A DNA stretch of 64,000 bases from Chryseobacterium sp. MEBOG06 (GTDB lineage: Bacteria; Bacteroidota; Bacteroidia; Flavobacteriales; Weeksellaceae), in NCBI RefSeq assembly GCF_021869765.1, contig NZ_CP084580.1, forward strand, positions 3,782,001 to 3,846,000. The letters run 5' to 3'. The position numbers were made by a program, and so were the translations under genes. The stretch's first letter is position 1; every line of letters begins with the position of its first letter. Of this stretch, positions 38,231 to 46,726 are shown piece by piece. The notes under the pieces were generated by a model. That model searched no databases. It saw only the letters and a list, made by a program, of their open reading frames with translations, and was not told the origin of the DNA.

Positions 38231-39127
38231 ATGGATTTTAAAAATATAACGATAGCAGGAAGTGGTGTCTTAGGATATCAGATAGCCTTCCAGACTGCCT
38301 ATCACGGATTCAAAGTGACTGTTTACGATATCAATGACGAAGTACTGAATAAGGCTAAAAGTAAATTCAGCGTTCTAAGTGAGAGCTATAAGCAAGATCT
38401 TAATGCTACACAGGAACAGCTTGATACAACGTTTAAAAACCTCAGTTATACGTCCGATCTTGCCGAAGCTGTAAAAGATGCAGATCTTCTGATAGAAGCC
38501 GTTCCGGAAGATCCCACAATAAAAACAGAGTTCTATCATAAGCTGGCTCAGGCAGCACCGGAAAAAACAGTATTTGCAACCAACTCATCCACTCTTCTTC
38601 CAAGTGAGTTTGCAGAAGCTACAGGAAGACCGGAAAGGTTTGTAGCCCTGCATTTTGCCAATGAAATATGGAAACACAACACCGGAGAAGTAATGCGTCA
38701 TCCGGGAACTTCGCAGGAAGTATTTGATTCTGTCATTCAATTTGCCAAGGCAATCGGAATGGTAGCACTGCCTATCTATAAAGAACAGCCCGGATATATT
38801 GTCAATTCACTGCTTGTTCCGTTACTTGGTGCTGCGGTTAATCTTTGGATTGATGAAGTTTCAGACATTGAAACGATTGATAAGACATGGATGGTAGCTA
38901 CGGGAGCACCTGTAGGTCCATTTGGCATTCTGGATGTTGTAGGGATTACAACAGCTTATAACATCAATAAAATGGAAGCAGAGGAAACTCAGGATCCGTT
39001 GAAGATCAAGGCCGTTGAAAGATTAAAAGAGGATTATATTGATAAAGGGAAACTGGGAGTTCTTACGGGCGAAGGTTTTTACAAATACCCAAACCCTACT
39101 TATCAGGATAAGGATTTTCTGAAATAG
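38231..39127 (+). CDS. 3-hydroxyacyl-CoA dehydrogenase family protein
   Basis: 298 residues. The Rossmann motif GSGVLGYQIAFQTAYHGF is at 10-27; AVPEDPTIKTEFYHKL and NSSTLLPSEFA match the NAD-binding domain of the family, and RPERFVALHFANEIWKHN replaces the usual HFFNP block, including His near 137. The C-terminal domain has EQPGYIVNSLLVPLLGAAVNL and GPFGILDVVG. It would oxidise 3-hydroxyacyl-CoA with NAD in beta-oxidation, possibly acting on products linked to hydroxy fatty acids. Confidence 0.88.
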   Translation: MDFKNITIAGSGVLGYQIAFQTAYHGFKVTVYDINDEVLNKAKSKFSVLSESYKQDLNATQEQLDTTFKNLSYTSDLAEAVKDADLLIEAVPEDPTIKTEFYHKLAQAAPEKTVFATNSSTLLPSEFAEATGRPERFVALHFANEIWKHNTGEVMRHPGTSQEVFDSVIQFAKAIGMVALPIYKEQPGYIVNSLLVPLLGAAVNLWIDEVSDIETIDKTWMVATGAPVGPFGILDVVGITTAYNINKMEAEETQDPLKIKAVERLKEDYIDKGKLGVLTGEGFYKYPNPTYQDKDFLK

Positions 39128-39167
39128 AATCTAAATTTTCAGATTTTAAACTGTTAAAAATAGCCAG

Positions 39168-39195
39168 GCAGGTTTTCTTGTAAGACCTGCTTTTA
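39168..39195 (+). terminator. Intrinsic terminator
   Basis: GCAGGT, 11-nt loop, ACCTGC, TTTTATT; weak six-base stem after the dehydrogenase gene. Confidence 0.6.
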
Positions 39196-39279
39196 TTGAT
39201 CTTCTATTCCTGAAAATTATTTTACCTTGTCGACCTGCAGGTTTAAAAATCTCTATCCACTTCCGCTTTACAACAAAAG

Positions 39280-39307
39280 AAAAAGCAGGACTCCAATGAA
39301 GTCCTGC
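39280..39307 (-). terminator. Terminator of glnS
   Basis: On the minus strand GCAGGACT, 7-nt loop, AGTCCTGC and five T. Confidence 0.85.
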
Positions 39308-39336
39308 CTGTATGTATTAAGTATTTCTGATACCCC

Positions 39337-41007
39337 TTATGGTTTATAAGAATCTTTCAGAGTTACTGTACGGTTGAATACCAAAGTAGATTCTGTAGAA
39401 TCCTTATCTTTTGTAAAATATCCGATTCTCTGGAACTGAAGTGGTTCTCCGATTGCTACATCTTTCAGGCTTGGTTCAGCAAAACCTTTCACTGTAGTTA
39501 CAGATTCTGGATTAATGAAGTTCAGGAAATCCACATCCTTTTCAGCATCAGGCTGCTCCACCGTAAACAGTTGATCGTAGACTCTTACTTCTACAGGAAT
39601 CGCATGCTTTGCAGACACCCAGTGAAGGGTTCCTTTTACTTTTCTTAAACTTTCTTCTGTTCCGCTTCCAGACTTGCTCTTCTCATCATAAGTAGCATAG
39701 ATGGTAGTGATCTCACCATTTTCATCCTTCTCTACTCTTTCAGCTTTAATGATATAAGCAGATTTTAAACGAACTTCTCCGCCTAATTTCAGTCTGAAGA
39801 ATTTATTGTTAGCTTCTTCTTTGAAGTCCTCACGTTCAATATACAATTCTCTTGAAAAAGGAACCTCTCTGGTTCCGGCATTCTCCTGTTCCGGATTATT
39901 TTCAGTGTCTAACCATTCTTCTTTATCTTCAGGATAGTTTTCGATCACTAATTTTACCGGATCTACTACTGCCATTACACGCTTAGCTACCTTATTCAGG
40001 TCTTCACGTACACAGAAATCCAACAGCTGAATTTCGATCAGGTTTTCTCTTTTAGCCACCCCTACTTTATCAATAAAGTTCCTGATGGAAAGCGGGGTAA
40101 ATCCTTTTCTTCTCATCCCGGAGATGGTAGGCATTCTAGGATCATCCCATCCTGTTACGGTTCCCTCAGCTACCAGTCTCTGCAGCTTTCTTTTGGAAGT
40201 AATCATATAGGAAACATTCATCCTTGCAAATTCTCTCTGCTTAGGTGCTATTTTAGTTTCATCAGATACCTGCTCCAGATACCAGTTATAAAGAGGTCTG
40301 TGGTTTTCAAACTCCAATGAACATAGTGAGTGGGAAACCTGTTCCAGATAATCTGATTCACCATGTGCCCAGTCATACATCGGATAGATTTTCCATGCAG
40401 TACCTGTTCTGTGGTGAGGTCTTTTCAGAATTCTGTACATCACAGGGTCACGCATATTCATGTTCGGCGAAACCATATCGATTTTTGCACGAAGTGACAT
40501 TGTACCTTCCTCAAACTCTCCGTTTTTCATTCTTTCAAACAGATCCAAAGATTCCTCTACAGGACGGTTTCTGTATGGTGATTCCACTCCCGGTTCTGTA
40601 GGATTTTTTCTCTGTTCGGTAATCACTTCAGAAGGCTGTTCATCTACATAAGCCTTTCCTTCTTTGATCAATTGCACTGCCCACTCATAAAGCTGCTGGA
40701 AGTAGTCTGATGCATACAATTCTTTATCCCATTTGAAACCCAGCCATTCAACGTCTTTTTTGATAGAATCTACGAATTCCTGTTCTTCTTTTTCAGGGTT
40801 CGTATCATCGAAACGAAGGTTTACAGGTGCATTGTATTTTTCACCTAAACCAAAATTGATGCAGATTGCTTTTGTATGTCCTATATGCAGGTAACCGTTT
40901 GGTTCAGGAGGGAAACGGAAACGAATCTGATCTCTTTTCAGACCGTTTGCCAAATCATCCTCTATAATTTGCTCAATAAAATTGAGTGATTTTTTTTCTT
41001 CTTCCAT
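39337..41007 (-). CDS. glnS: Glutaminyl-tRNA synthetase
   Basis: 556 residues, class I synthetase. The signature FPPEPNGYLHIGHTKAI is at about 31-47 and the KMSKS-equivalent loop is MITSKRKLQRLV near 272-283. GlnRS-specific features include YPMYDWAHGESDYLEQVSHSLCSLEFE and the C-terminal beta-barrel domain binding the anticodon. It charges tRNA-Gln with glutamine in the cytoplasm. Single-gene unit with its own terminator. Confidence 0.96.
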   Translation of the reverse strand: MEEEKKSLNFIEQIIEDDLANGLKRDQIRFRFPPEPNGYLHIGHTKAICINFGLGEKYNAPVNLRFDDTNPEKEEQEFVDSIKKDVEWLGFKWDKELYASDYFQQLYEWAVQLIKEGKAYVDEQPSEVITEQRKNPTEPGVESPYRNRPVEESLDLFERMKNGEFEEGTMSLRAKIDMVSPNMNMRDPVMYRILKRPHHRTGTAWKIYPMYDWAHGESDYLEQVSHSLCSLEFENHRPLYNWYLEQVSDETKIAPKQREFARMNVSYMITSKRKLQRLVAEGTVTGWDDPRMPTISGMRRKGFTPLSIRNFIDKVGVAKRENLIEIQLLDFCVREDLNKVAKRVMAVVDPVKLVIENYPEDKEEWLDTENNPEQENAGTREVPFSRELYIEREDFKEEANNKFFRLKLGGEVRLKSAYIIKAERVEKDENGEITTIYATYDEKSKSGSGTEESLRKVKGTLHWVSAKHAIPVEVRVYDQLFTVEQPDAEKDVDFLNFINPESVTTVKGFAEPSLKDVAIGEPLQFQRIGYFTKDKDSTESTLVFNRTVTLKDSYKP

Positions 41008-41285
41008 TAAATTAGCTTTTATTTTTTAGCAAAAAAAGTTGCACAAAGTTACGGAAAATTTGGGGTTCAGAAAACTCTATCTTTTTAACCCTTTTTTATC
41101 GGGTTTAGGCTTCTGCAACTTATCGTTCTAAAATCCGTGTGAGGCTGGAAACCGCAAAACGCAAGTTCTTTTATCGTAATGATAAAATTGAATGAAAATA
41201 AAATATTTTACAGTTTTAAAATTTTAAATCATGAGAAAGAAATATTTTGAATCAATATTTTTTTTAACTTTATAAAAAACTAATC

Positions 41286-42416
41286 ATGGCCGTTTATATC
41301 TTAAGCAACCGGAAAATTATCCGGCATAAAGGCGAAAGAGTAGATTCTTTTTCAAATGAAGAATACTCCATCCCCAATTTCAGGATCGCTAAATGTGATT
41401 TTGACAGCTATAAAGAACCTACAGCAGCGGCCAAAAAGAAAAAAGATTATACCAACAGGAATATTTTAAATTATCAACTGTTTTCTGAACCCGAAAAACA
41501 GGGATATGAAGAGGTTCTTGAGGTATTGCTAAACGAAAAAGGGATTAATCAATCTTCCCTTACGGCCAATAATCTTGGCGGAACCCAGAGACTTTTTTAT
41601 GAATTGTACAAAAACAGGTCTTCCGACAAAAACAGAAGTGATATACTGATATTCATCCATGGTTATGCTTATGATTTTAATGATGAATTAAAAGCTATTC
41701 TTGACCTTAAGAAAATGTTTATTGATAACCCCGCATCGCCTGTTGAGCATATTCTGTTTGTGAGCTGGCCTGCTTCCGGCAGTATTGTTCCTCTGACGTA
41801 TTTTGATGATAAAGCATCAAGCATCAATTCCGGAACTTCTCTCCTGAGGCTGTTTTATTTCTACACCCAATTTTTAAAAGATATTTTTTCCAACCGGAAC
41901 CTTATTCCCTGCAATCAGAGAATTCACATTATGGCTCATTCTTTGGGAAACAGAGTTCTTCAAAGTATGTTATACAGCCTTAAAAGAGAAAATATACTAC
42001 GGGTAATTGATCAGGTTCTGCTGTTGAATGCTGATGTGAGCTATAAAGTATTTGAAGATTTTGAAGACTCTTTCAACAAATTACCTTTATTAGCCAACCG
42101 AGTTTCCATTTATCTAAACAGACAGGATGTGATTTTGGGAATTTCCCAGTTTACCAAAAACATTCTAACTCCAAGACTGGGTAAAAACGGACCAAGTGAC
42201 ATCAGTAATTATAAAGATGTGGTTTCAATAATCGACTGTACGTTTGTGAAGGATGATATTCTGAACAGTTTCAGATATGAAGTCGGAAATCATTGGGGAT
42301 ACCTTTCCAGTTCACAGGTTCAGAATGATATTTTTCAGAATTTAAATGGAATAGACCGGAACCTTATCACCAACAGATCAAAGGATAACGAAAACATTTT
42401 CACAATTATTTCTTAA
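41286..42416 (+). CDS. DUF900-type alpha/beta hydrolase
   Basis: 376 residues. FIHGYAYDF (123-131) is the oxyanion-hole region, AHSLG (217-221) the nucleophile elbow with Ser219, and an Asp in LNRQDVIL and a His in GNHWGYLS could complete the triad. The unusual N-terminal 100 residues contain a Lys-rich stretch (AAAKKKKDY). Substrate unknown; no signal peptide, so cytoplasmic. A single-gene unit. Confidence 0.8.
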   Translation: MAVYILSNRKIIRHKGERVDSFSNEEYSIPNFRIAKCDFDSYKEPTAAAKKKKDYTNRNILNYQLFSEPEKQGYEEVLEVLLNEKGINQSSLTANNLGGTQRLFYELYKNRSSDKNRSDILIFIHGYAYDFNDELKAILDLKKMFIDNPASPVEHILFVSWPASGSIVPLTYFDDKASSINSGTSLLRLFYFYTQFLKDIFSNRNLIPCNQRIHIMAHSLGNRVLQSMLYSLKRENILRVIDQVLLLNADVSYKVFEDFEDSFNKLPLLANRVSIYLNRQDVILGISQFTKNILTPRLGKNGPSDISNYKDVVSIIDCTFVKDDILNSFRYEVGNHWGYLSSSQVQNDIFQNLNGIDRNLITNRSKDNENIFTIIS

Positions 42417-42936
42417 CACTTCCTTAAAATATAACCAATAAAATGAATTCTGTGTTAAAACTAATTATGACCTGCGCAATGGCATAGAGATTGCCAATTC
42501 ATATGACAGAGAATTATAATTTTTCATTATGGAAAAGATCAAAAAGAAGTTTTCCTATATACTAAACTATATAAAGAAAGCAATTTTCGTAAAAGATGTG
42601 ATTTAGCTGAATACCAACCTTATAAAACAATATACTATCCGACCTTAAAATTACTTCATCCTTTAATTATATCGATCAAAATACAATTGAATTCCTGCAA
42701 AGCCTTGAGGGGATTTATTTTTCGTATCTAAAAATCTAAATTATTATTTAAGATCGCTCATTAACGTCTGTTATTTATACTCAGCGTCAAAAGCTGTAGC
42801 AAGGCACAATTTCATGATAACGTATTCGTAATTAAACATATCAAACTGTTAAATATTACTAAAAAAAATTCACCAAACGTTGTATAATTAAAAAAAGTTT
42901 TAGATATTTACTAGCCAACAAATTAAAATAGTAATC
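42417..42936. other. 520-bp intergenic region with a possible decayed gene
   Basis: Only short frames remain. The longest protein-like piece is 36 codons near 42640-42740 (ending NYIDQNTIEFLQSLEGIYF), without a start. The rest is AT-rich and shows nothing I can name. Confidence 0.4.
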
Positions 42937-43104
42937 ATGAAAAATTTAAAAAAAATCAACAGAGGAGAGTTAAAGACAATCAAAGGAGGAAGACCTCCTC
43001 TTGGATGTAACAACTGGAACCCAAGTGCTATGTGCTGCAGATCATGGGCTCCAGATTACTGTGGCGAGACTACCTGTCCGGATTCACCTCCACCATTTTG
43101 CTAA
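42937..43104 (+). CDS. Bacteriocin-like GG-leader peptide, six cysteines
   Basis: 55 residues, too short for many gene finders. The leader MKNLKKINRGELKTIKGG ends in a double glycine, the cleavage site of C39-peptidase ABC exporters, and is typical of Chryseobacterium bacteriocin-like proteins. The 37-residue core has six cysteines (C24, C33, C34, C42, C47, C55) and several prolines, so it may be disulfide-bonded. No exporter, modification or immunity gene lies nearby; such peptides are often scattered and share one exporter. Its stop lies 15 nt before the convergent end of menC. Confidence 0.75.
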   Translation: MKNLKKINRGELKTIKGGRPPLGCNNWNPSAMCCRSWAPDYCGETTCPDSPPPFC

Positions 43105-43118
43105 TTAACTTTTCCCAG

Positions 43119-44123
43119 TTATATTTTGAACCATAGCAACTCATTTCTGAGATCTAAATCTGATTCAAAATTATTTACAAATAAAGATCCGGTGCCTAAA
43201 CCTTGAGGCATCGGATTTTTTTTCGTGAAGGTATACTGAGCAATGGCATTCAATCCTATATTGCTTTCCAGTGCAGAGGTAATCCACCAGCCGATTTGCT
43301 GTTCTTCGGCAATGGAAATCCATTCATCAGAACCTGAAAACCCTCCTACTAAAGCTGGCTTCAGGATAATATATTGTGGTTTTATTACTTCTACCAGTTT
43401 TTGTTTTTTTTCAGAATCAATAATCCCTATCAACTCTTCATCCAATGCAATGGGAGTAGGTGTATGGGCACACAGTTCTGCCATATCAGCCCAATGCCCA
43501 GCTTTAATGGGTTGCTCTATGGAATGAATATTAAGATCTGCCAGCTGCTGCAAAACGATAACAGCCTGTTCTTTGCTGAATCCTCCATTGGCATCCACAC
43601 GCAATTCCAATTGATCTTTGGAAAATTTTTCTCTTAATTTCTGCAGAATTATATGCTCAGAGTTCCAATTGACCCCTATTTTCAGTTTAATGCAGTGGAA
43701 TCCTTTATCCAGTTTATCCTGAATCTGTTCTTCCATATATCCTACATCTCCCATCCATATCAGTCCATTGATGGTAATGGCAGATTTTCCGTCAGTAAAT
43801 CCACCTGGGAAATAAATATTGCGGCCATATTTCAGATTGAGAACAGCCTGTTCATAGCCAAACCAAATAGACGGGAATTCTTTCAGTTCTTCTTTCAGAT
43901 CAAGAGGGCTCTTCTCTATATTTTCACAAAGCCATTTCAGCTTTTCTTCATAATCAGGTCTGTCATCGAAGCTAAGACCTCTGAACACGGCACATTCTCC
44001 TGTCCCCTTTCTGCCATTTTCTGAAACTTCCAGAATGAAGGTTTCCTTATCAAGCAAAACGCCGCGAGATGTTCCACTCGGGCGTTTAAACTGTAATAAA
44101 TATTTAAAATAATTTGCTTTCAT
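43119..44123 (-). CDS. menC: o-Succinylbenzoate synthase (enolase superfamily)
   Basis: 334 residues. The catalytic set of the muconate-lactonizing-enzyme/OSBS group is visible: KLKIG with Lys146 and Lys148, metal ligands Asp177 (RVDANGG), Glu203 (SIEQP) and Asp228 (ALDEE), and Lys255 (ILKPALVGG). The enzyme dehydrates SHCHC to o-succinylbenzoate in menaquinone synthesis, matching the isochorismate synthase and thioesterase at 8.9-10.5 kb. Its ATG abuts the stop of fbp (TAA then ATG). Confidence 0.9.
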   Translation of the reverse strand: MKANYFKYLLQFKRPSGTSRGVLLDKETFILEVSENGRKGTGECAVFRGLSFDDRPDYEEKLKWLCENIEKSPLDLKEELKEFPSIWFGYEQAVLNLKYGRNIYFPGGFTDGKSAITINGLIWMGDVGYMEEQIQDKLDKGFHCIKLKIGVNWNSEHIILQKLREKFSKDQLELRVDANGGFSKEQAVIVLQQLADLNIHSIEQPIKAGHWADMAELCAHTPTPIALDEELIGIIDSEKKQKLVEVIKPQYIILKPALVGGFSGSDEWISIAEEQQIGWWITSALESNIGLNAIAQYTFTKKNPMPQGLGTGSLFVNNFESDLDLRNELLWFKI

Positions 44124-45140
44124 TTATTTCACGCTGTCAATACGCATAAACTCTTCTGCTTTCTCTACCATTTCAACACTTCCGCAGAAAAAAGGAATTC
44201 TCTGATGAAGCTCAGTAGGTTCTATTTCAAGAATTCTTCTGAATCCGTCTGTAGCTTTTCCTCCGGCCTGTTCTGCAAGAAATGCCATTGGATTACACTC
44301 GTACAGCAATCTTAATTTACCGTTTGGAGCCTGTGAATAAGACGGGTAGATATAAATACCTCCTTTCAGCATATTTCTATGAAAATCAGCTACCAGGGAA
44401 CCGATGTACCTTGAAGTATAAGGACGGTCACCTTCTTCCATCTGGCAATATTTCAGGTAATTTTTTACTCCCTGAGGAAATTTAATATAATTCCCTTCAT
44501 TGATAGAATAGATTTTACCGGTTCTTGGGAAGGTCATGTTTGGATGAGACAGATAATAAGTTCCCAGAGACGGATCCAATGTAAACCCGTTCACACCATT
44601 TCCTGTTGTATAAACAATCATGGTAGAAGAACCATAGATTACATATCCTGCTGCAATCTGATTGATCCCTTTCTGTAAAAAGTCTTCCAGCTGCACTGGA
44701 GTTCCCGGTTCAGAAACTCTTCTGTAAATAGAGAAAATAGTTCCTACAGAAACATTCACATCAATATTGGAAGATCCATCCAAGGGATCAATAAGGACTA
44801 CATATTTACTTAAATGACCATTTTCTCCGCATTTGATGTCAATAAAATCATCATTTTCCTCAGAAGCAATACCACAAACAACCTCTCTTTGAGACAAAGC
44901 CGTAATAAAAATCTCATTAGCGATCACATCAAGTTTCTGCTGTTCCTCACCCTGAATATTCTGGTTTCCGGCAGCTCCTGTTATATCTACAATTCCGGCT
45001 TTATTTACTTCTCTGTTTACTACTTTCGAAGCCAATCTTATTGCACTCAGAAGACGAGAGAATTCACCTGTGGAATATTGAAAATCGTCCTGTTTATCGA
45101 TAAGAAATTCTCCTAAAGTCTGTAATGGTTGATTTGACAT
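44124..45140 (-). CDS. fbp: Class I fructose-1,6-bisphosphatase
   Basis: 338 residues. Metal and substrate motifs are present: ASEENDDF (about 93-100), [25 protein letters not shown] (about 115-139) and the late [20 protein letters not shown] (near 276). It hydrolyses fructose-1,6-bisphosphate in gluconeogenesis. First gene of a unit with menC, with no intergenic base. Confidence 0.95.
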   Translation of the reverse strand: MSNQPLQTLGEFLIDKQDDFQYSTGEFSRLLSAIRLASKVVNREVNKAGIVDITGAAGNQNIQGEEQQKLDVIANEIFITALSQREVVCGIASEENDDFIDIKCGENGHLSKYVVLIDPLDGSSNIDVNVSVGTIFSIYRRVSEPGTPVQLEDFLQKGINQIAAGYVIYGSSTMIVYTTGNGVNGFTLDPSLGTYYLSHPNMTFPRTGKIYSINEGNYIKFPQGVKNYLKYCQMEEGDRPYTSRYIGSLVADFHRNMLKGGIYIYPSYSQAPNGKLRLLYECNPMAFLAEQAGGKATDGFRRILEIEPTELHQRIPFFCGSVEMVEKAEEFMRIDSVK

Positions 45141-45399
45141 ATTTTTCTTTTTACGTTTTCCCCAAATTTCGGAAAATTTATTGCATTAATGAAATTTAAT
45201 TACCAAACCAACTACCATCTGTATTTCAGCACGATACATTAAAAACAAAACATAATATGATAGAGATGATGAGAATTATCTTTCCAAAATCGTTATCCCA
45301 AACCTCCGAAAAATTCAGATTATTTCATGAATTTTTCATTTTAAGGAAATCTTAATTCTATCCTACCGCCTGCCTATTTCATATCTCGTTGTAAATTTA

Positions 45400-45407
45400 T
45401 AATTTTG
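45400..45407 (+). promoter_or_regulatory. Candidate -7 box of the aspartate kinase gene
   Basis: TAATTTTG, a perfect TAnnTTTG, 57 nt before the ATG. The -33 element is unclear. The rest of the 324-bp gap 45141-45464 shows no other feature. Confidence 0.4.
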
Positions 45408-45464
45408 ACGTCCGTAAAAAACTCATGTAATTTTTTATCTAACAATTTATTTTTTAACAATTTA

Positions 45465-46703
45465 ATGAAAATTTTCAAGTTTGGTGGAGCATCAGTAAAA
45501 GATGCCGACAGTGTGAAAAACGTGTCCATGGTTCTAAAAAGCCAGGGATTTGCCAAATGTTTGCTGGTCATTTCAGCAATGGGCAAGACGACAAATGAGT
45601 TGGAAAAAGTTGTAGAACTTTATTTCCAGAAAGACAACTATCAAACTGAGATTGAAAAGATAAAACGAAAACACATTGAGATTGCGGAAGGTCTGTTTCC
45701 TGAAAATCATGCAGTTTTCGCTGAGATCAATCTCTTTTTCGATGATATCGATTCTTTTTTAAGAAGAAATAAATCTCCTAACTACAACTTTGTGTATGAT
45801 CAGGTGGTAAGCTGCGGAGAAATGATTTCTACTAAAATCGTAAGCGAGTACCTGAATGAAATACAGTTTGCCAATCAATGGCTGGATGCCAGAGATTATA
45901 TCAAAACAGACAACTCATACAGAGAAGGGTCTGTAGACTGGGTAAGAACTGAGGAATTCATTTCTCATCTTAATCCGGAAATCTGTTATGTGACTCAGGG
46001 TTTCATAGGTTCTGACGACAACAATTTCACGGTAACCTTAGGAAGAGAAGGATCTGACTATTCGGGTGCTATTTTTGCTTATTGCTTAAATGCTGATGCC
46101 ATGACCATCTGGAAAGATGTACCGGGAGTAATGACCGGAGATCCCAGAAAGTTCAGTGACGTATCTCTTCTTTCCAATATCTCATATGAAGAAGCTATTG
46201 AGATGGCTTATTACGGTGCCAGTGTCATTCACCCGAAGACATTGCAGCCATTACAGCAAAAAAACATTCCTTTTTATGTAAAATCTTTCATTGATCCGAC
46301 CAAGGAAGGAACAAAAATAGGTGCTTCAGAAAAAAACCAACAGGAAGAGTCTTATATTTTAAAAGAAGACCAGGAACTTTTAAAAATCTCCACAAGAGAT
46401 TTCTCTTTCATTGCAGAGGATCATATGAGCTTAATTTTCGGATATTTATCCAAATATAAAATCAAAGTATCCCTGATGCAGAATTCTGCAATCTCACTGG
46501 CTTTATGCCTTGAGGATAAATTTAATCATCTTGAAGAACTTAACGAAGAGCTTCAAAAAATTTTTAAAACCGAAGCAATTAAAAATGTATCTTTATTCAC
46601 AGTAAGAAATGCGAAGATGGATCACATTGATAAATTTTACCATGAAAAAAATGTATTATTGGAACAAATTTCTAATAATACGCTTCAAATGGTAACACAA
46701 TAA
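45465..46703 (+). CDS. Aspartate kinase (monofunctional)
   Basis: 412 residues from the ATG at 45465; an upstream TTG at 45405 would put 20 unlikely residues in front of KIFKFGGASVKDADSV, the ATP-binding start of the amino acid kinase fold. LGREGSDYSGAIFAYCLNAD (near 207) and KDVPGVMTGDPRKF (near 230) are the aspartokinase signatures, and two ACT domains follow from about 295. It phosphorylates aspartate for lysine, threonine and methionine. The following acyltransferase gene is 23 nt downstream. Confidence 0.92.
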   Translation: MKIFKFGGASVKDADSVKNVSMVLKSQGFAKCLLVISAMGKTTNELEKVVELYFQKDNYQTEIEKIKRKHIEIAEGLFPENHAVFAEINLFFDDIDSFLRRNKSPNYNFVYDQVVSCGEMISTKIVSEYLNEIQFANQWLDARDYIKTDNSYREGSVDWVRTEEFISHLNPEICYVTQGFIGSDDNNFTVTLGREGSDYSGAIFAYCLNADAMTIWKDVPGVMTGDPRKFSDVSLLSNISYEEAIEMAYYGASVIHPKTLQPLQQKNIPFYVKSFIDPTKEGTKIGASEKNQQEESYILKEDQELLKISTRDFSFIAEDHMSLIFGYLSKYKIKVSLMQNSAISLALCLEDKFNHLEELNEELQKIFKTEAIKNVSLFTVRNAKMDHIDKFYHEKNVLLEQISNNTLQMVTQ

Positions 46704-46726
46704 TATTTAATTGCGACTAAACACAC

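Noticed and set aside
42640..42745. 36-codon fragment ending IEFLQSLEGIYFSYLKI as a gene
   Set aside because: No start codon, upstream stop close by; at most a remnant.
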